A program made the translations under genes and the position numbers. This document shows, one piece after another, positions 17,701 to 24,195 of a stretch of 24,195 nucleotides of DNA. This DNA comes from Fidelibacterota bacterium UBA2125 (GTDB taxonomy: Bacteria; Fidelibacterota; Marinisomatia; Marinisomatales; S15-B10): positions 1 through 24,195 of the forward strand of contig DCXX01000128.1 of the NCBI GenBank assembly GCA_002329125.1, in the 5' to 3' direction. Within the stretch, counting starts at the first letter, position 1. The number at the start of each line of letters is the position of its first letter. A model generated the notes under the pieces. It was given only the letters and a program-made list of their open reading frames with translations. It searched no databases and was not told the DNA's origin.

Positions 17701-20700
17701 ATATTGCACTGGCTGTATTAATAGCATTGTCGACATCATCCTCCACTTTGGCTTTAATCCCAACATAAACTGTCTGCCTGGTCGAGAAATTAGAATTAGG
17801 ATTAACCGTAATCTCAGTCTTGGGGGTGTTTACCGTTGCATCAAAAGGAATATCGGCTCCATTAAGGTCAGTATCTTTGAGCACAATAAGCGTGTCAACA
17901 TTATCATTGGTCAAATCTGAACCATCCAAAAGCCGGACAGATTCATCAAAGGTTATTATTATATCGGTTGTGACACTAACCCCGGTATCTCCATCAGCCG
18001 GATTGAAAGTGACGGTTGGTGGTTTGGCATCTTCGGTGGTGAATTGTGCGCTGGCCGCGGCAATCGCATTATCTGAAAAATCTTCAACGGTTGCACCAAT
18101 AGAAATTTTATACAACTGCTCGCTTAGTAAAACAGCCTGAGGAGTAAGTGTCACCTTTATGTTATCCGTACTTACGGCAGCATCAAACGTTACTTTCTCC
18201 AGCCCCGATGCTAAAACTTTTTCTAGTGCAATAAGGGGCTCAATATTGGCATTGGTCATGGCATCATCATTAACCAATCGAACAGGTTCGCTAAAAGTCA
18301 ATACAATTGTAGTATCCACAGTGATGTTTGTTGCTCCATCTATTGGACTAAAGGCAACTGCAGGTGCTTCCGAATCAACAGTTATGAACGTACTGCTCGA
18401 TGCAAGAATGGCATTGTTTTTATTATCTTCAACGGTTGCACCAATGGCAGCATAATATGTCGTCTTACTTCCTAGTAAGGCCGTTGGATCTACATAGATT
18501 GTATCCATGGTGGCACTGACAGTGGCGCCAAAAGGGACAGTCACTCCATTAGCATCATTTAACTTCAATGTAATTAAAGAGTCGACATTAGTACTTGTAA
18601 GTTCTGTGTTATCCACATTTCGAACTGGGTCATCAAACGCAAGTGATATAGTTTTTGCAATAGCAACATCTGTAGATCCATTAACAGGATCCCAGGTTAC
18701 AACCGGAGCAATCACATCCGATGTTTTAAAAGTCGCACATTGCTGGATTGATTCGTTTCCGTGTTCATCTTCCACAGGATCAACGCACATGAAAACATCT
18801 ATTTCGCTGGCAAAATTTGCATCTGGTTGCAGTGTTATGACTGTTTTTGCAGCATTTATTGTTACACTTCCCAAAGCAATGTCAGCACCAGTCGCATCTG
18901 TGCCTTCCTTAAACGTGATAAGATCCTCAACATTAGCATTGGTCACAGCTGTAGCATCAGTTTTGAGCACTGGCTCACTGAATGTCATCGTTGGAACCGT
19001 ATTAATAGGAACATTTGGTGCATTATCTACAGGAAAAAATGTTACAGAAGGTCCTAGGATGTCTTCAACAGTGAATATGGCTGAGGCCAGATCAACTGCG
19101 TTATTAGCATCATCTTCCACTACCTTATCATTAATGGCAACGTAAACTTTCTGTTCACTATCAAAGTCGTTGGTGGGGTCTACGGTGATGACTTTCTGAG
19201 CAGCATCAATAGTTGCATCAAAGAGAATATCAGCTCCGCTTGCATCATTCTTTTTCAATGTAATATGACCGTCCACATTGGTATCTGTAAGTGCCGTGTC
19301 AGCCGTATCGCGTATAGCTTCGCTGAAAGTTAGTTTAATCGTCTTGCTCACCACTACGTCTGTTACACCGTCAGCGGGATCGAAGGTTACCGTGGGGGAT
19401 TCTGCATCGGCAGTGGTAAAGGTGGAATTTTCCGGATTAATTGCGTTGTCGTCGTAATCTTCCACACCGGCCCAGATAGCAACATAAACTTGCGATTTAC
19501 TTTTGAGGTTGTTAGTGGGGTCTACATAGATAGTATCCTCGTTGGCATGGATGGTTGCATCAAATAAAATATTAGGACCGCTACTGCTGTTTTCTTTTAA
19601 GGTGATAAAATTATCAATGTTGGTATCATCTAAAGGATCATCATCAACCCTTCTTAACGCTTCTGAAGAAGTAAGCTTAATTATTTTCTCTACAGGTACA
19701 TCTATTGCCAAATCAGCTGGATCGATGGTTATGGTAGGTGCCGCAATATCCTCCGCAGTAAAGGTAGCACACGCTTGTGAGGTTGCATTATCGCTGTAGT
19801 CTTCTACAGGATCAATACAATAATAAATAACCTGTTCACTGGTAAAATTGATATCAGGATCGACAGTTATTTTCTGCCGTGATAATTTCACCTCTGCCTC
19901 AAATCCAAGAGTAACTCCATTAGCATCACCTATCTTAAGAGTGATAAGATTGTCCACATTGGTATCATCCAGAGCAATCGGGTCACCATTGGCATCGTCA
20001 CTTATATTTCGGACAGGTTCATTGAACTGGATAGTAATACCTGATGCGATGGGTACATCAGTTTGTCCATCAGACGGGCTTAGAGTGACAATGGGCGGAG
20101 TTACATCTTCAGTTGAGAAAGTGACACAAGTTTGAGAAATGGCATTATCACTGTCGTCTTCCACAGGATCAATACACGCATAAATTTTCTTTTCTCCTTC
20201 AAAGTCGGTGTTTGGATCTACGGTGATGACTTTCTTATCAGCATCAATGGTTGCGCCAAATGCAAGGTCATCCCCATTGGCGTCATCTTTTTTTAAAGTG
20301 ATCAATACGCCTACATTGGTGTCATCCAATTCACTGTCAGCCGTATCACGGACAGCCTCGTTAAAAGTAATGGTTATGTCAGAAGCTAGAGAAACACCTG
20401 TTTCATCATGTGCGGGGTTAAAAGTGACCGAAGGCGCCGCCGCATCTTTAACAGTAAAGGTTACATTTGCGGCTGCCACCGGATTGTTGTAAAGGTCTTT
20501 CACCATATTCGCCTTTAAGGCAGCATAGACCACTTGCAAACTGGCGAAAAGACCGGTGTGTTTAATACTAATTCGGTTATTGGTCGCATCCCATTCAGTA
20601 GAAATGCCAGTTGCCGCATCGGCGCCATTGGCGTCGTCTATTTTCAACTCAATCATGTTAAAAACTTTGTTGTCATCCAATATAGAATTGTCGTCCAGCT

Positions 20701-23116
20701 TCCTGACGTCATCACTGAACGTTATTAGTACCGTATGATCCTGAGGAACATTTGTGTCGCCGTCCGACGGGTCGATGACTACAGTGGGAGGATCCGTATC
20801 AAGATTGATATTCTTGTTTGCGCCCAGGGATTCGGGGTCGCCCGGATTGGCCAGAACGAAAGAGGCGTCGTTTTCACCAGCATCTTTAACTGTTCCACTA
20901 TTAAGAACAAGAGACGAAGAGTTTTCATAATCCAAATCACTGGAAGAATGATCCGCTGCTACCGTATAATTGAAGGTTAGGGTATTCGTACCAGTCCCGC
21001 TTGCGTAGTCTATTACAGCATTTGGAGTGGTTCCGGTCTCTAAGGTAAGCTTCAAATCTGGAGCAGTTTCTTCAACATAAACTTTGAACAAAAATTCTCG
21101 ATTATTACTGCTTGATGATCTTCCTCCCGCATAGGCGTTAGAGTTAAAATACCTTACCCATGAACGTTCACTTTCGGCAGTACTGACCTCCCATGTATAC
21201 TGTTGTCCCGAAGTGACAGTGACTGGAGAACTGAGCACATATGTTTTCCAGGTGTTGTCTTTATTCAAAAATGTTACCGACTGACTGTGGAGTTCGGTGC
21301 CGCTATTGCCTTCCCCTTGATAGATCTTCAGTGTACCGGTAGCTGAACGACTATATGCTTGGTTATTTCCAAGAGGGGATTGCAACTCCAGATCAATTAT
21401 TTTTATTTTTCCACTATTCTCAGCTGTAAATGATTGCCAATGGGTGGTACCACTTACATGGCCAGAGTTAGTTGTCCAGTTTGCATCCAGAGTTAATGGT
21501 CCCATAACGGTGACATTATTGTCGAATTCTACCGTAACAGGGATCAATTCTCCCGGCCCATAGGTACCATCTAACTTTGTAGATGAAACATTAGTCACCG
21601 CAGGAACCGTCGTATCGATCACCAAGGCTTTCTTGCCAGCCAGGGAATTAGCATGGCCAGGAGCTGGAAGCGTTAGATCTACTTCCGAACCAAAGGATTT
21701 TATGGTGCCAGTAAGAGCTGTTGTAGAGGCTATATCAAGACCAGGACTGTTATGTCCAGCTTCCACAGTATAATGGAATGTCATAATGGAATCTTTAATT
21801 GAGGTTCTATTTATGGTTTTAGTTGCTGCACCTCCCACATTTAATGTTAATTGAGGTGTTCCTGTCTCATCGATGGGAGACCTACTAAAATGAACCTCGA
21901 CAGGAATAATTTCACCCACACCATAAGTACCGTTCAGTTGTTCAGAGCTGATAAATTTTACAGTGGGAGTCGTATTATCTATTTGTTGCTCAAGCCAAAA
22001 CAGGCGATGTGTTGATTCTTGTGAGCCAGCTACAATATCTATATCTATATCCCCACCATTATCCGGATCTAAATTTGCCGCCTTTACTGCATGTATATAT
22101 GGGTGTTCCACCGGGGAAGTCCATATTGTGATTTGATCGAAATTGTAAGAGCCCTTGTTCAACAAAATTGCTATTTTGTTACCATGAAACTGAGGTCCAA
22201 CAATAAAATCTATTCCACCCTGCTGATCTATATCATAAGGATGGAAAGCTTTAACATACCATCCTCCTCCGGTTAATGAGATTTGATGAACAGTATTAGT
22301 TGGGAATCCTTGGTTCTCCCATATATATATTTGATTGTAGTTGTTTGCTGAAATGATATCTATATCTAAATCACCATCAAAATCAATCCCGGTCATATTT
22401 TGAATCCATGTGGTTCCTGTTTGGATTACGTGTGTAGAAAAATCTGTCGGACCGGAAGCTCCCTTTTCAAAAATAATTAAGTCACCGTTTCCGGACGCAA
22501 TATCTACGAGATTATCACTTGTAAGCTTAGCGGCAAAAACCGCTTCATCAGCACTGGAACCCAAAACAACTTGATGTTCCGTCCAGGTGGGGGAGGTTCC
22601 ACCTGCGTTCTCATACCACGCGATCTTTCCGTCCGAGGTAGATGCGGAGAATACATCTATATCTCCATCTGCGTCCATATCGGCAGCATGTACAGATTTA
22701 GCATAATCAGCACTATCGCTGATCATATGAGTAGTCCAGGTGGGGGAGGCTCCGCCTGAGCTTTCATACCAGTTAATCCTGTCGTTACTTTGCGATGCAG
22801 AAAGGATATCAATATCATTATCGCCATTAATATCAATGGCAAAAACTTTTCTGGTACCGCTAACATCATTGCTTTGTGTAACCTCGTAGCGTGTAAAATT
22901 CCCAGACCCATCGTTTTTAAACCATAGAACCCTTTGATCGTGGCCTGTAACAATATCCATTTTCCCATCAGCATTAATATCTTCAAGTACGAGATCATAC
23001 ACATTTCCCCCATTCCCGACATCAATGTCATGTTTTTTAAACTTCATCTGTGCCGTTAAAATTGAGGGCAAAATAACTAAGATACCCAAAATCAGATTTA
23101 AAAACCGGTAATTCAT
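14750..23116 (-). CDS. Giant 2788-residue modular surface protein (FG-GAP, nine Big_5-like units, sorting domain)
   Basis: Start at ATG 23116 gives a signal peptide (MNYRFLNLILGILVILPSILTAQ); a longer open frame upstream overlaps the preceding gene. Order: FG-GAP propeller (24-380) with calcium-loop motifs such as 'DINADGKMDI' and 'DMDADGDIDV'; two Ig-like units 'LNGTYGVGEIIPVEV' (382-502) and 'LDGTYGPGELIPVTV' (505-774), the second split by an inserted jelly-roll-like module (541-687); nine SbsA/Big_5-like units (776-1810); two Calx-beta-like units 'VTTEAG' (1812-2036); two ASH/HYDIN-like units (2038-2242); a further Ig-like unit; paired 'WRLISVPA' and 'GWNMISSPY' modules (about 2361-2526); and a type A sorting domain (2699-2788, bases 14753-15022). 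Probably an adhesin or matrix protein secreted through the type IX route. All six cysteines fall in three Big_5 units. No Shine-Dalgarno; 13 nt after the preceding gene. Confidence 0.9.
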   Translation of the reverse strand: MNYRFLNLILGILVILPSILTAQMKFKKHDIDVGNGGNVYDLVLEDINADGKMDIVTGHDQRVLWFKNDGSGNFTRYEVTQSNDVSGTRKVFAIDINGDNDIDILSASQSNDRINWYESSGGASPTWTTHMISDSADYAKSVHAADMDADGDIDVFSASTSDGKIAWYENAGGTSPTWTEHQVVLGSSADEAVFAAKLTSDNLVDIASGNGDLIIFEKGASGPTDFSTHVIQTGTTWIQNMTGIDFDGDLDIDIISANNYNQIYIWENQGFPTNTVHQISLTGGGWYVKAFHPYDIDQQGGIDFIVGPQFHGNKIAILLNKGSYNFDQITIWTSPVEHPYIHAVKAANLDPDNGGDIDIDIVAGSQESTHRLFWLEQQIDNTTPTVKFISSEQLNGTYGVGEIIPVEVHFSRSPIDETGTPQLTLNVGGAATKTINRTSIKDSIMTFHYTVEAGHNSPGLDIASTTALTGTIKSFGSEVDLTLPAPGHANSLAGKKALVIDTTVPAVTNVSSTKLDGTYGPGELIPVTVEFDNNVTVMGPLTLDANWTTNSGHVSGTTHWQSFTAENSGKIKIIDLELQSPLGNNQAYSRSATGTLKIYQGEGNSGTELHSQSVTFLNKDNTWKTYVLSSPVTVTSGQQYTWEVSTAESERSWVRYFNSNAYAGGRSSSSNNREFLFKVYVEETAPDLKLTLETGTTPNAVIDYASGTGTNTLTFNYTVAADHSSSDLDYENSSSLVLNSGTVKDAGENDASFVLANPGDPESLGANKNINLDTDPPTVVIDPSDGDTNVPQDHTVLITFSDDVRKLDDNSILDDNKVFNMIELKIDDANGADAATGISTEWDATNNRISIKHTGLFASLQVVYAALKANMVKDLYNNPVAAANVTFTVKDAAAPSVTFNPAHDETGVSLASDITITFNEAVRDTADSELDDTNVGVLITLKKDDANGDDLAFGATIDADKKVITVDPNTDFEGEKKIYACIDPVEDDSDNAISQTCVTFSTEDVTPPIVTLSPSDGQTDVPIASGITIQFNEPVRNISDDANGDPIALDDTNVDNLITLKIGDANGVTLGFEAEVKLSRQKITVDPDINFTSEQVIYYCIDPVEDYSDNATSQACATFTAEDIAAPTITIDPADLAIDVPVEKIIKLTSSEALRRVDDDPLDDTNIDNFITLKENSSSGPNILFDATIHANEDTIYVDPTNNLKSKSQVYVAIWAGVEDYDDNAINPENSTFTTADAESPTVTFDPADGVTDVVVSKTIKLTFSEAIRDTADTALTDTNVDGHITLKKNDASGADILFDATIDAAQKVITVDPTNDFDSEQKVYVAINDKVVEDDANNAVDLASAIFTVEDILGPSVTFFPVDNAPNVPINTVPTMTFSEPVLKTDATAVTNANVEDLITFKEGTDATGADIALGSVTINAAKTVITLQPDANFASEIDVFMCVDPVEDEHGNESIQQCATFKTSDVIAPVVTWDPVNGSTDVAIAKTISLAFDDPVRNVDNTELTSTNVDSLITLKLNDANGVTVPFGATVSATMDTIYVDPTALLGSKTTYYAAIGATVEDNKNNAILASSSTFITVDSEAPAVAFSPIDGATNITVDTTIVLTFSEPVRLVNDDAMTNANIEPLIALEKVLASGLEKVTFDAAVSTDNIKVTLTPQAVLLSEQLYKISIGATVEDFSDNAIAAASAQFTTEDAKPPTVTFNPADGDTGVSVTTDIIITFDESVRLLDGSDLTNDNVDTLIVLKDTDLNGADIPFDATVNTPKTEITVNPNSNFSTRQTVYVGIKAKVEDDVDNAINTASAIFSMEETPEIIISQPSVAYTTEAGGKTTFTLMLGKEPTSNVIVDIKSKDESEGIASESKVTFSTTFWDDEKEVEVLGQNDDIDDGDVTYEIEVSGVVSDDSRYNGTDPDDVQLVNKDDADEAGFTITPAGGLVTTEAGEKDTFSLKLNSEPIAKLTIPLVKSKEKEGILSADSIVFTPANWSTFQKVIVTGVNDSIIDGDRTYKIITRVPSSDDSLYASLNPDDIVVTNRAREPIMFVTVDTLDYGRVFRDSYSVKGFDVINAGTDTLRFTNGKTDTTAFITGATDFKVAPKDTFRAGIQFVPEKPFVYEGEYTAKHNDFSKGDLNIKLKGEALKPTIAIVDSIIDFGNVHVFFDELMKLHIYNKGNSDLRIDSLIVTGEQFSTPLFESTYLKPADTSKVIVRFSSPDTGKAIGNVRIFSSDQDNPRLDIPIQATILPPDTLGPSFDEIIMTPEKLRLREVVTIDATLGDATRVDEVMFHILEGGQTTFKAYTMITEDERNFVFVSQPGDVNLNGVAFFMSATDIRGNVAISDTLSPPVKFLGGSLQTTQSTSAYGDGLPKKKWRLISVPAELEDPNVENILSDDFGGHSKSNTWLIFEPNQGSGGSKWKKPKQFSSGKGYWLIQTVKKNAAFSTGSGETISLKGFNLTLDPGWNMISSPYAFPVTPNLDATDFYGPLTYGKENEGWSEEMTMLPFGGYLIYNRLNSAKTVRLEPLDFSPMTNTRTLARESSDGEWKLQLNAEGENYSDTGNIIGRLSDAEEGIDHFDNPEPPYLDKYVSVTFEIDNPSNKLHSMNSDIRSIFERDGVWDVAVQAKGEKGSITLSYDLEGHFPAEDAMVMLDMSSREQYNLLDDLIIEITEYSENFPYRFKIFAGSPEYVASAMADALSLLPDEFTLRQNYPNPFNPSTTIEFTLPQPTEISLVIYNLMGQEVRTLKRGMTDTGHHSILWHGKDNRGQLVSSGVYLVRFYSPEFTASHKMVLMK
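17687..20791 (-). repeat. Nine tandem SbsA/Big_5-like Ig units inside the giant gene
   Basis: Nine units of 113-119 codons each begin with variants of 'APSVTFNPADGxTDV' and run through 'ITFxEAVRxxDxxxLxDTNVDxLITLK' to 'VYVAIxxxVEDxxDNAI'. At protein level they are clearly homologous, but the DNA is diverged, so they are old duplications. Antisense frames over this array stay open for long stretches because of its repeated codon pattern and are not genes. Confidence 0.9.
21056..21496 (-). other. Inserted jelly-roll-like module inside an Ig-like unit
   Basis: About 147 codons between 'VTVEFDNNVTVMG' and 'KLTLETGTTPNAVIDY', which would be adjacent in an uninterrupted unit. The insert ('THWQSFTAENSGKIKIIDLEL', 'ATGTLKIYQGEGNSGTELHS', 'YVLSSPVTVTSGQQYTWEV') resembles carbohydrate-binding/jelly-roll add-ons of secreted proteins. 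Reading frame is kept on both sides. Confidence 0.65.
22581..22749 (-). repeat. FG-GAP blade repeat, 153-bp period
   Basis: GTCCAGGTGGGGGAGG occurs exactly at 22581-22596 and 22734-22749, within blades 'YENAGGTSPTWTEH' and 'YESSGGASPTWTTH'. The 153-bp spacing is 51 codons, one propeller blade, and the near-identity suggests a more recent duplication than in the Ig array. Confidence 0.75.
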
Positions 23117-23129
23117 CTGTTTTCTGCTA

Positions 23130-23873
23130 TTACGGTACCTCCGGATAATCAGGCGGATAACCCAGGTCTTGTTCGGCAGTCCAGGCATAAAGACCTCCCC
23201 CAACTAATAAGAAGCCGGCAAGTATGAATATTGATTCAAATCCGGAGTCCAGGAAAAAGAAAAGGGAGTTTTTTATATCTTTGGATAAATCCGATACAAA
23301 CCCTCTATCAAAACGATCTCTGGGTAATTTGGAACCCACAACATGCCAGGTCAAAACACGCGTTGCCTGGGCGACATCTTCGGGAGTTCCAGTCAATTTT
23401 AGGGTTGTTCTGTTCTTTGCTTTAAGATAACGCTTATTGATTTTCTGGTTTAAGTTGGAATAGATATTTTTGTAATCCACCTCAACTCTATACAGTCTGA
23501 AATCAAAAATATAAGTCATGTCTGATCTATTGATATTCCATAACAGAACATCAGAATCCTGTACATGAACACCACTCTCTGAAGAAAGAGTATCTACAGC
23601 TGATCGCCAAAGATTTGTAGCAATTCTTCCAACACCTGATCCCGCACTACTTTTATAGTTATACGACAGTTTACCTGAAGCCTTCCTGTTAATGTTATAC
23701 AGTTCCATAGCAATCAACTCTTCCTCTATCATTAATGTGATTGCATCTTCCTCAATACCAACCATACCTGAAGAGCCGCCGGAGATAACAGCAATTCTCC
23801 GGTCTGTAATGTCCTGGGAGATTGCTAGTTGAAATAACAAAAGAAATTGAATGAAAAACTTAGATTTCCACAT
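23130..23873 (-). CDS. Secreted membrane-anchored protein of unknown function
   Basis: 247 residues from ATG 23873 (an in-frame TTG lies four codons upstream). Signal peptide 'WKSKFFIQFLLLFQLAISQ'; a periplasmic part of about 190 residues; one C-terminal membrane helix 'SIFILAGFLLVGGGLYAW' (about 214-231) and a short proline-rich tail. The segment 'DRRIAVISGGSSGMVGIEEDAITLMIEEELIAM' (given here as two halves: 'DRRIAVISGGSSGM' and 'EEDAITLMIEEELIAM') recalls the first strand and helix of CsgG/LpoB-like domains, where 'xxIAVLxF' is followed by an 'LxxxLxxxL' helix, but the match is weak and I assign no function. It is the first gene of the surface-protein operon, 13 nt before the giant gene, which suggests a role in assembly or anchoring of those proteins. 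Confidence 0.75.
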   Translation of the reverse strand: MWKSKFFIQFLLLFQLAISQDITDRRIAVISGGSSGMVGIEEDAITLMIEEELIAMELYNINRKASGKLSYNYKSSAGSGVGRIATNLWRSAVDTLSSESGVHVQDSDVLLWNINRSDMTYIFDFRLYRVEVDYKNIYSNLNQKINKRYLKAKNRTTLKLTGTPEDVAQATRVLTWHVVGSKLPRDRFDRGFVSDLSKDIKNSLFFFLDSGFESIFILAGFLLVGGGLYAWTAEQDLGYPPDYPEVP

Positions 23874-23969
23874 TTGCACAATCAATTATTGTTTAAATAA
23901 TATGCTGATTTGACGAACATAATTCTTCCATTCCTCTAATAATTTTAACATGAATACCATCAATTATAT

Positions 23970-23987
23970 CTACGGCATTACTACGCA
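23970..23987 (+). repeat. Left arm of 18-bp inverted repeat
   Basis: CTACGGCATTACTACGCA; its reverse complement matches the right arm (24172-24189) at 17 of 18 positions. The arms are separated by 184 bp. Confidence 0.85.
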
Positions 23988-23999
23988 TATAATCGCACT

Positions 24000-24018
24000 A
24001 CCACGTAATTTGCGTGGT
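24000..24018. repeat. Small palindrome with partial direct copy downstream
   Basis: ACCACG-TAATTTG-CGTGGT forms a 6-bp stem with a 7-nt loop. Bases 24003-24018 (ACGTAATTTGCGTGGT) match 24164-24179 (ACGTCATCTGCGTGGT) at 14 of 16 positions as a direct repeat. Confidence 0.75.
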
Positions 24019-24171
24019 TTACATATTCAATAAATTGTGTGATTTAGAACATATATTTAATTATTGAAAGGGTGATAACTTGGAAAAATGAAAATAATCA
24101 TTCAATGATCTATATTTTTTCCCAGTAACAGCGCTCCATAAAACCCCTGAAAAAAGGTCAATTACGTCATC

Positions 24172-24189
24172 TGCGTGGTAATGCCGTAG
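24172..24189 (-). repeat. Right arm of 18-bp inverted repeat
   Basis: TGCGTGGTAATGCCGTAG, inverted relative to 23970-23987. It overlaps the direct repeat copy at 24164-24179, so the two repeat types share a core (TGCGTGGT). Confidence 0.85.
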
Positions 24190-24195
24190 CGTTAC

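Larger units (their letters stand above)
23874..24195. other. AT-rich noncoding region upstream of the surface-protein operon
   Basis: 322 bp to the window end with no credible coding frame. It should contain the operon's promoter on the minus strand, but I cannot place it reliably. Against the AT-rich background stand GC-richer repeats (see separate entries at 23970-24189). Confidence 0.7.

Noticed and set aside
18507..19145. A 212-codon plus-strand open frame, plus several others antisense to the giant gene (for example 17820-18140, 18159-18455, 19848-20135)
   Set aside because: They mirror the Big_5 repeat array, share the same recurring pattern (Ser/Val/Thr-rich low complexity), and have no protein family look; the minus-strand frame clearly encodes the real domains.
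23130..23203. Upstream start for the giant gene at 23203, giving 2817 residues
   Set aside because: It overlaps the end of the preceding gene and puts a polar 29-residue extension before a normal signal peptide; ATG 23116 fits better.
24164..24195. Integron attC site or CRISPR repeats at the right edge
   Set aside because: The end GCGTTAC lacks a GTTRRRY core, there is no paired core at the other arm, and there are only two or three imperfect, unevenly spaced copies with no regular spacers.

Overview
The window reads as a chromosomal fragment of a Gram-negative bacterium of the Fibrobacterota-Chlorobiota-Bacteroidota (FCB) group. The best guess is a marine lineage such as the candidate phylum Marinimicrobia/Neomarinimicrobiota. 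This is an inference from protein style: three proteins end in the 'NYPNPFNP ... GVYLYRI ... KMLLLK' type-A sorting domain of type IX secretion cargo, there is a DUF6029-like outer-membrane protein and a sortilin-like propeller of the 'RGPYNQGGRTRA' kind, and many genes lack a clear Shine-Dalgarno sequence. There is no rRNA or other phylogenetic marker apart from one tRNA. Except for a truncated alcohol dehydrogenase at the left edge, every gene is on the minus strand, so genes below are described right to left within each cluster.

Left part (1-3451): the 3' end of a medium-chain zinc alcohol dehydrogenase (+) converges on a minus-strand group made of a small lipoprotein resembling a lone TonB-receptor plug, an NAD(P)-dependent aldehyde dehydrogenase, and a secreted protein with HxxE/DPNRxF/H motifs like the AstE/M14 zinc hydrolases. 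Next to them is a cysteine-rich 65-residue zinc-ribbon protein with its own ribosome binding site and a hairpin terminator.

Middle part (3452-8664): a tight dsbD - tlpA-like thioredoxin - DUF6029 beta-barrel operon should carry reducing power from the cytoplasm to the periplasm, and possibly to an outer-membrane partner. Upstream lie a sulfotransferase-like gene and tRNA-Leu(UAA). A roughly 260-bp gap follows, with a perfect 16-bp palindrome and a stem-loop across a stop codon.

Right part (8926-23873): five genes with gaps of 13, 14, 19 and 52 nt form one probable operon of about 15 kb. In transcription order it encodes a secreted, membrane-anchored protein with a weak CsgG-like flavour; a 2788-residue multidomain adhesin-like giant (FG-GAP propeller, Ig-like units, nine tandem SbsA/Big_5-type units, Calx-beta-like and ASH/HYDIN-like units, sorting domain); a ~1442-residue sortilin/BNR propeller with Ig/cadherin-like units and a sorting domain; an Omp28-like thioredoxin-fold protein with a sorting domain; and a 67-residue unknown protein. 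The whole set looks like a surface-display or attachment locus. No type IX machinery genes are present in the window.

Right edge (23874-24195): AT-rich noncoding DNA with GC-richer repeats. An 18-bp inverted repeat (17 of 18 matching) about 200 bp apart, a small palindrome and a partial direct copy form a modular repeat cluster that no annotated feature explains; it runs up to the window end.
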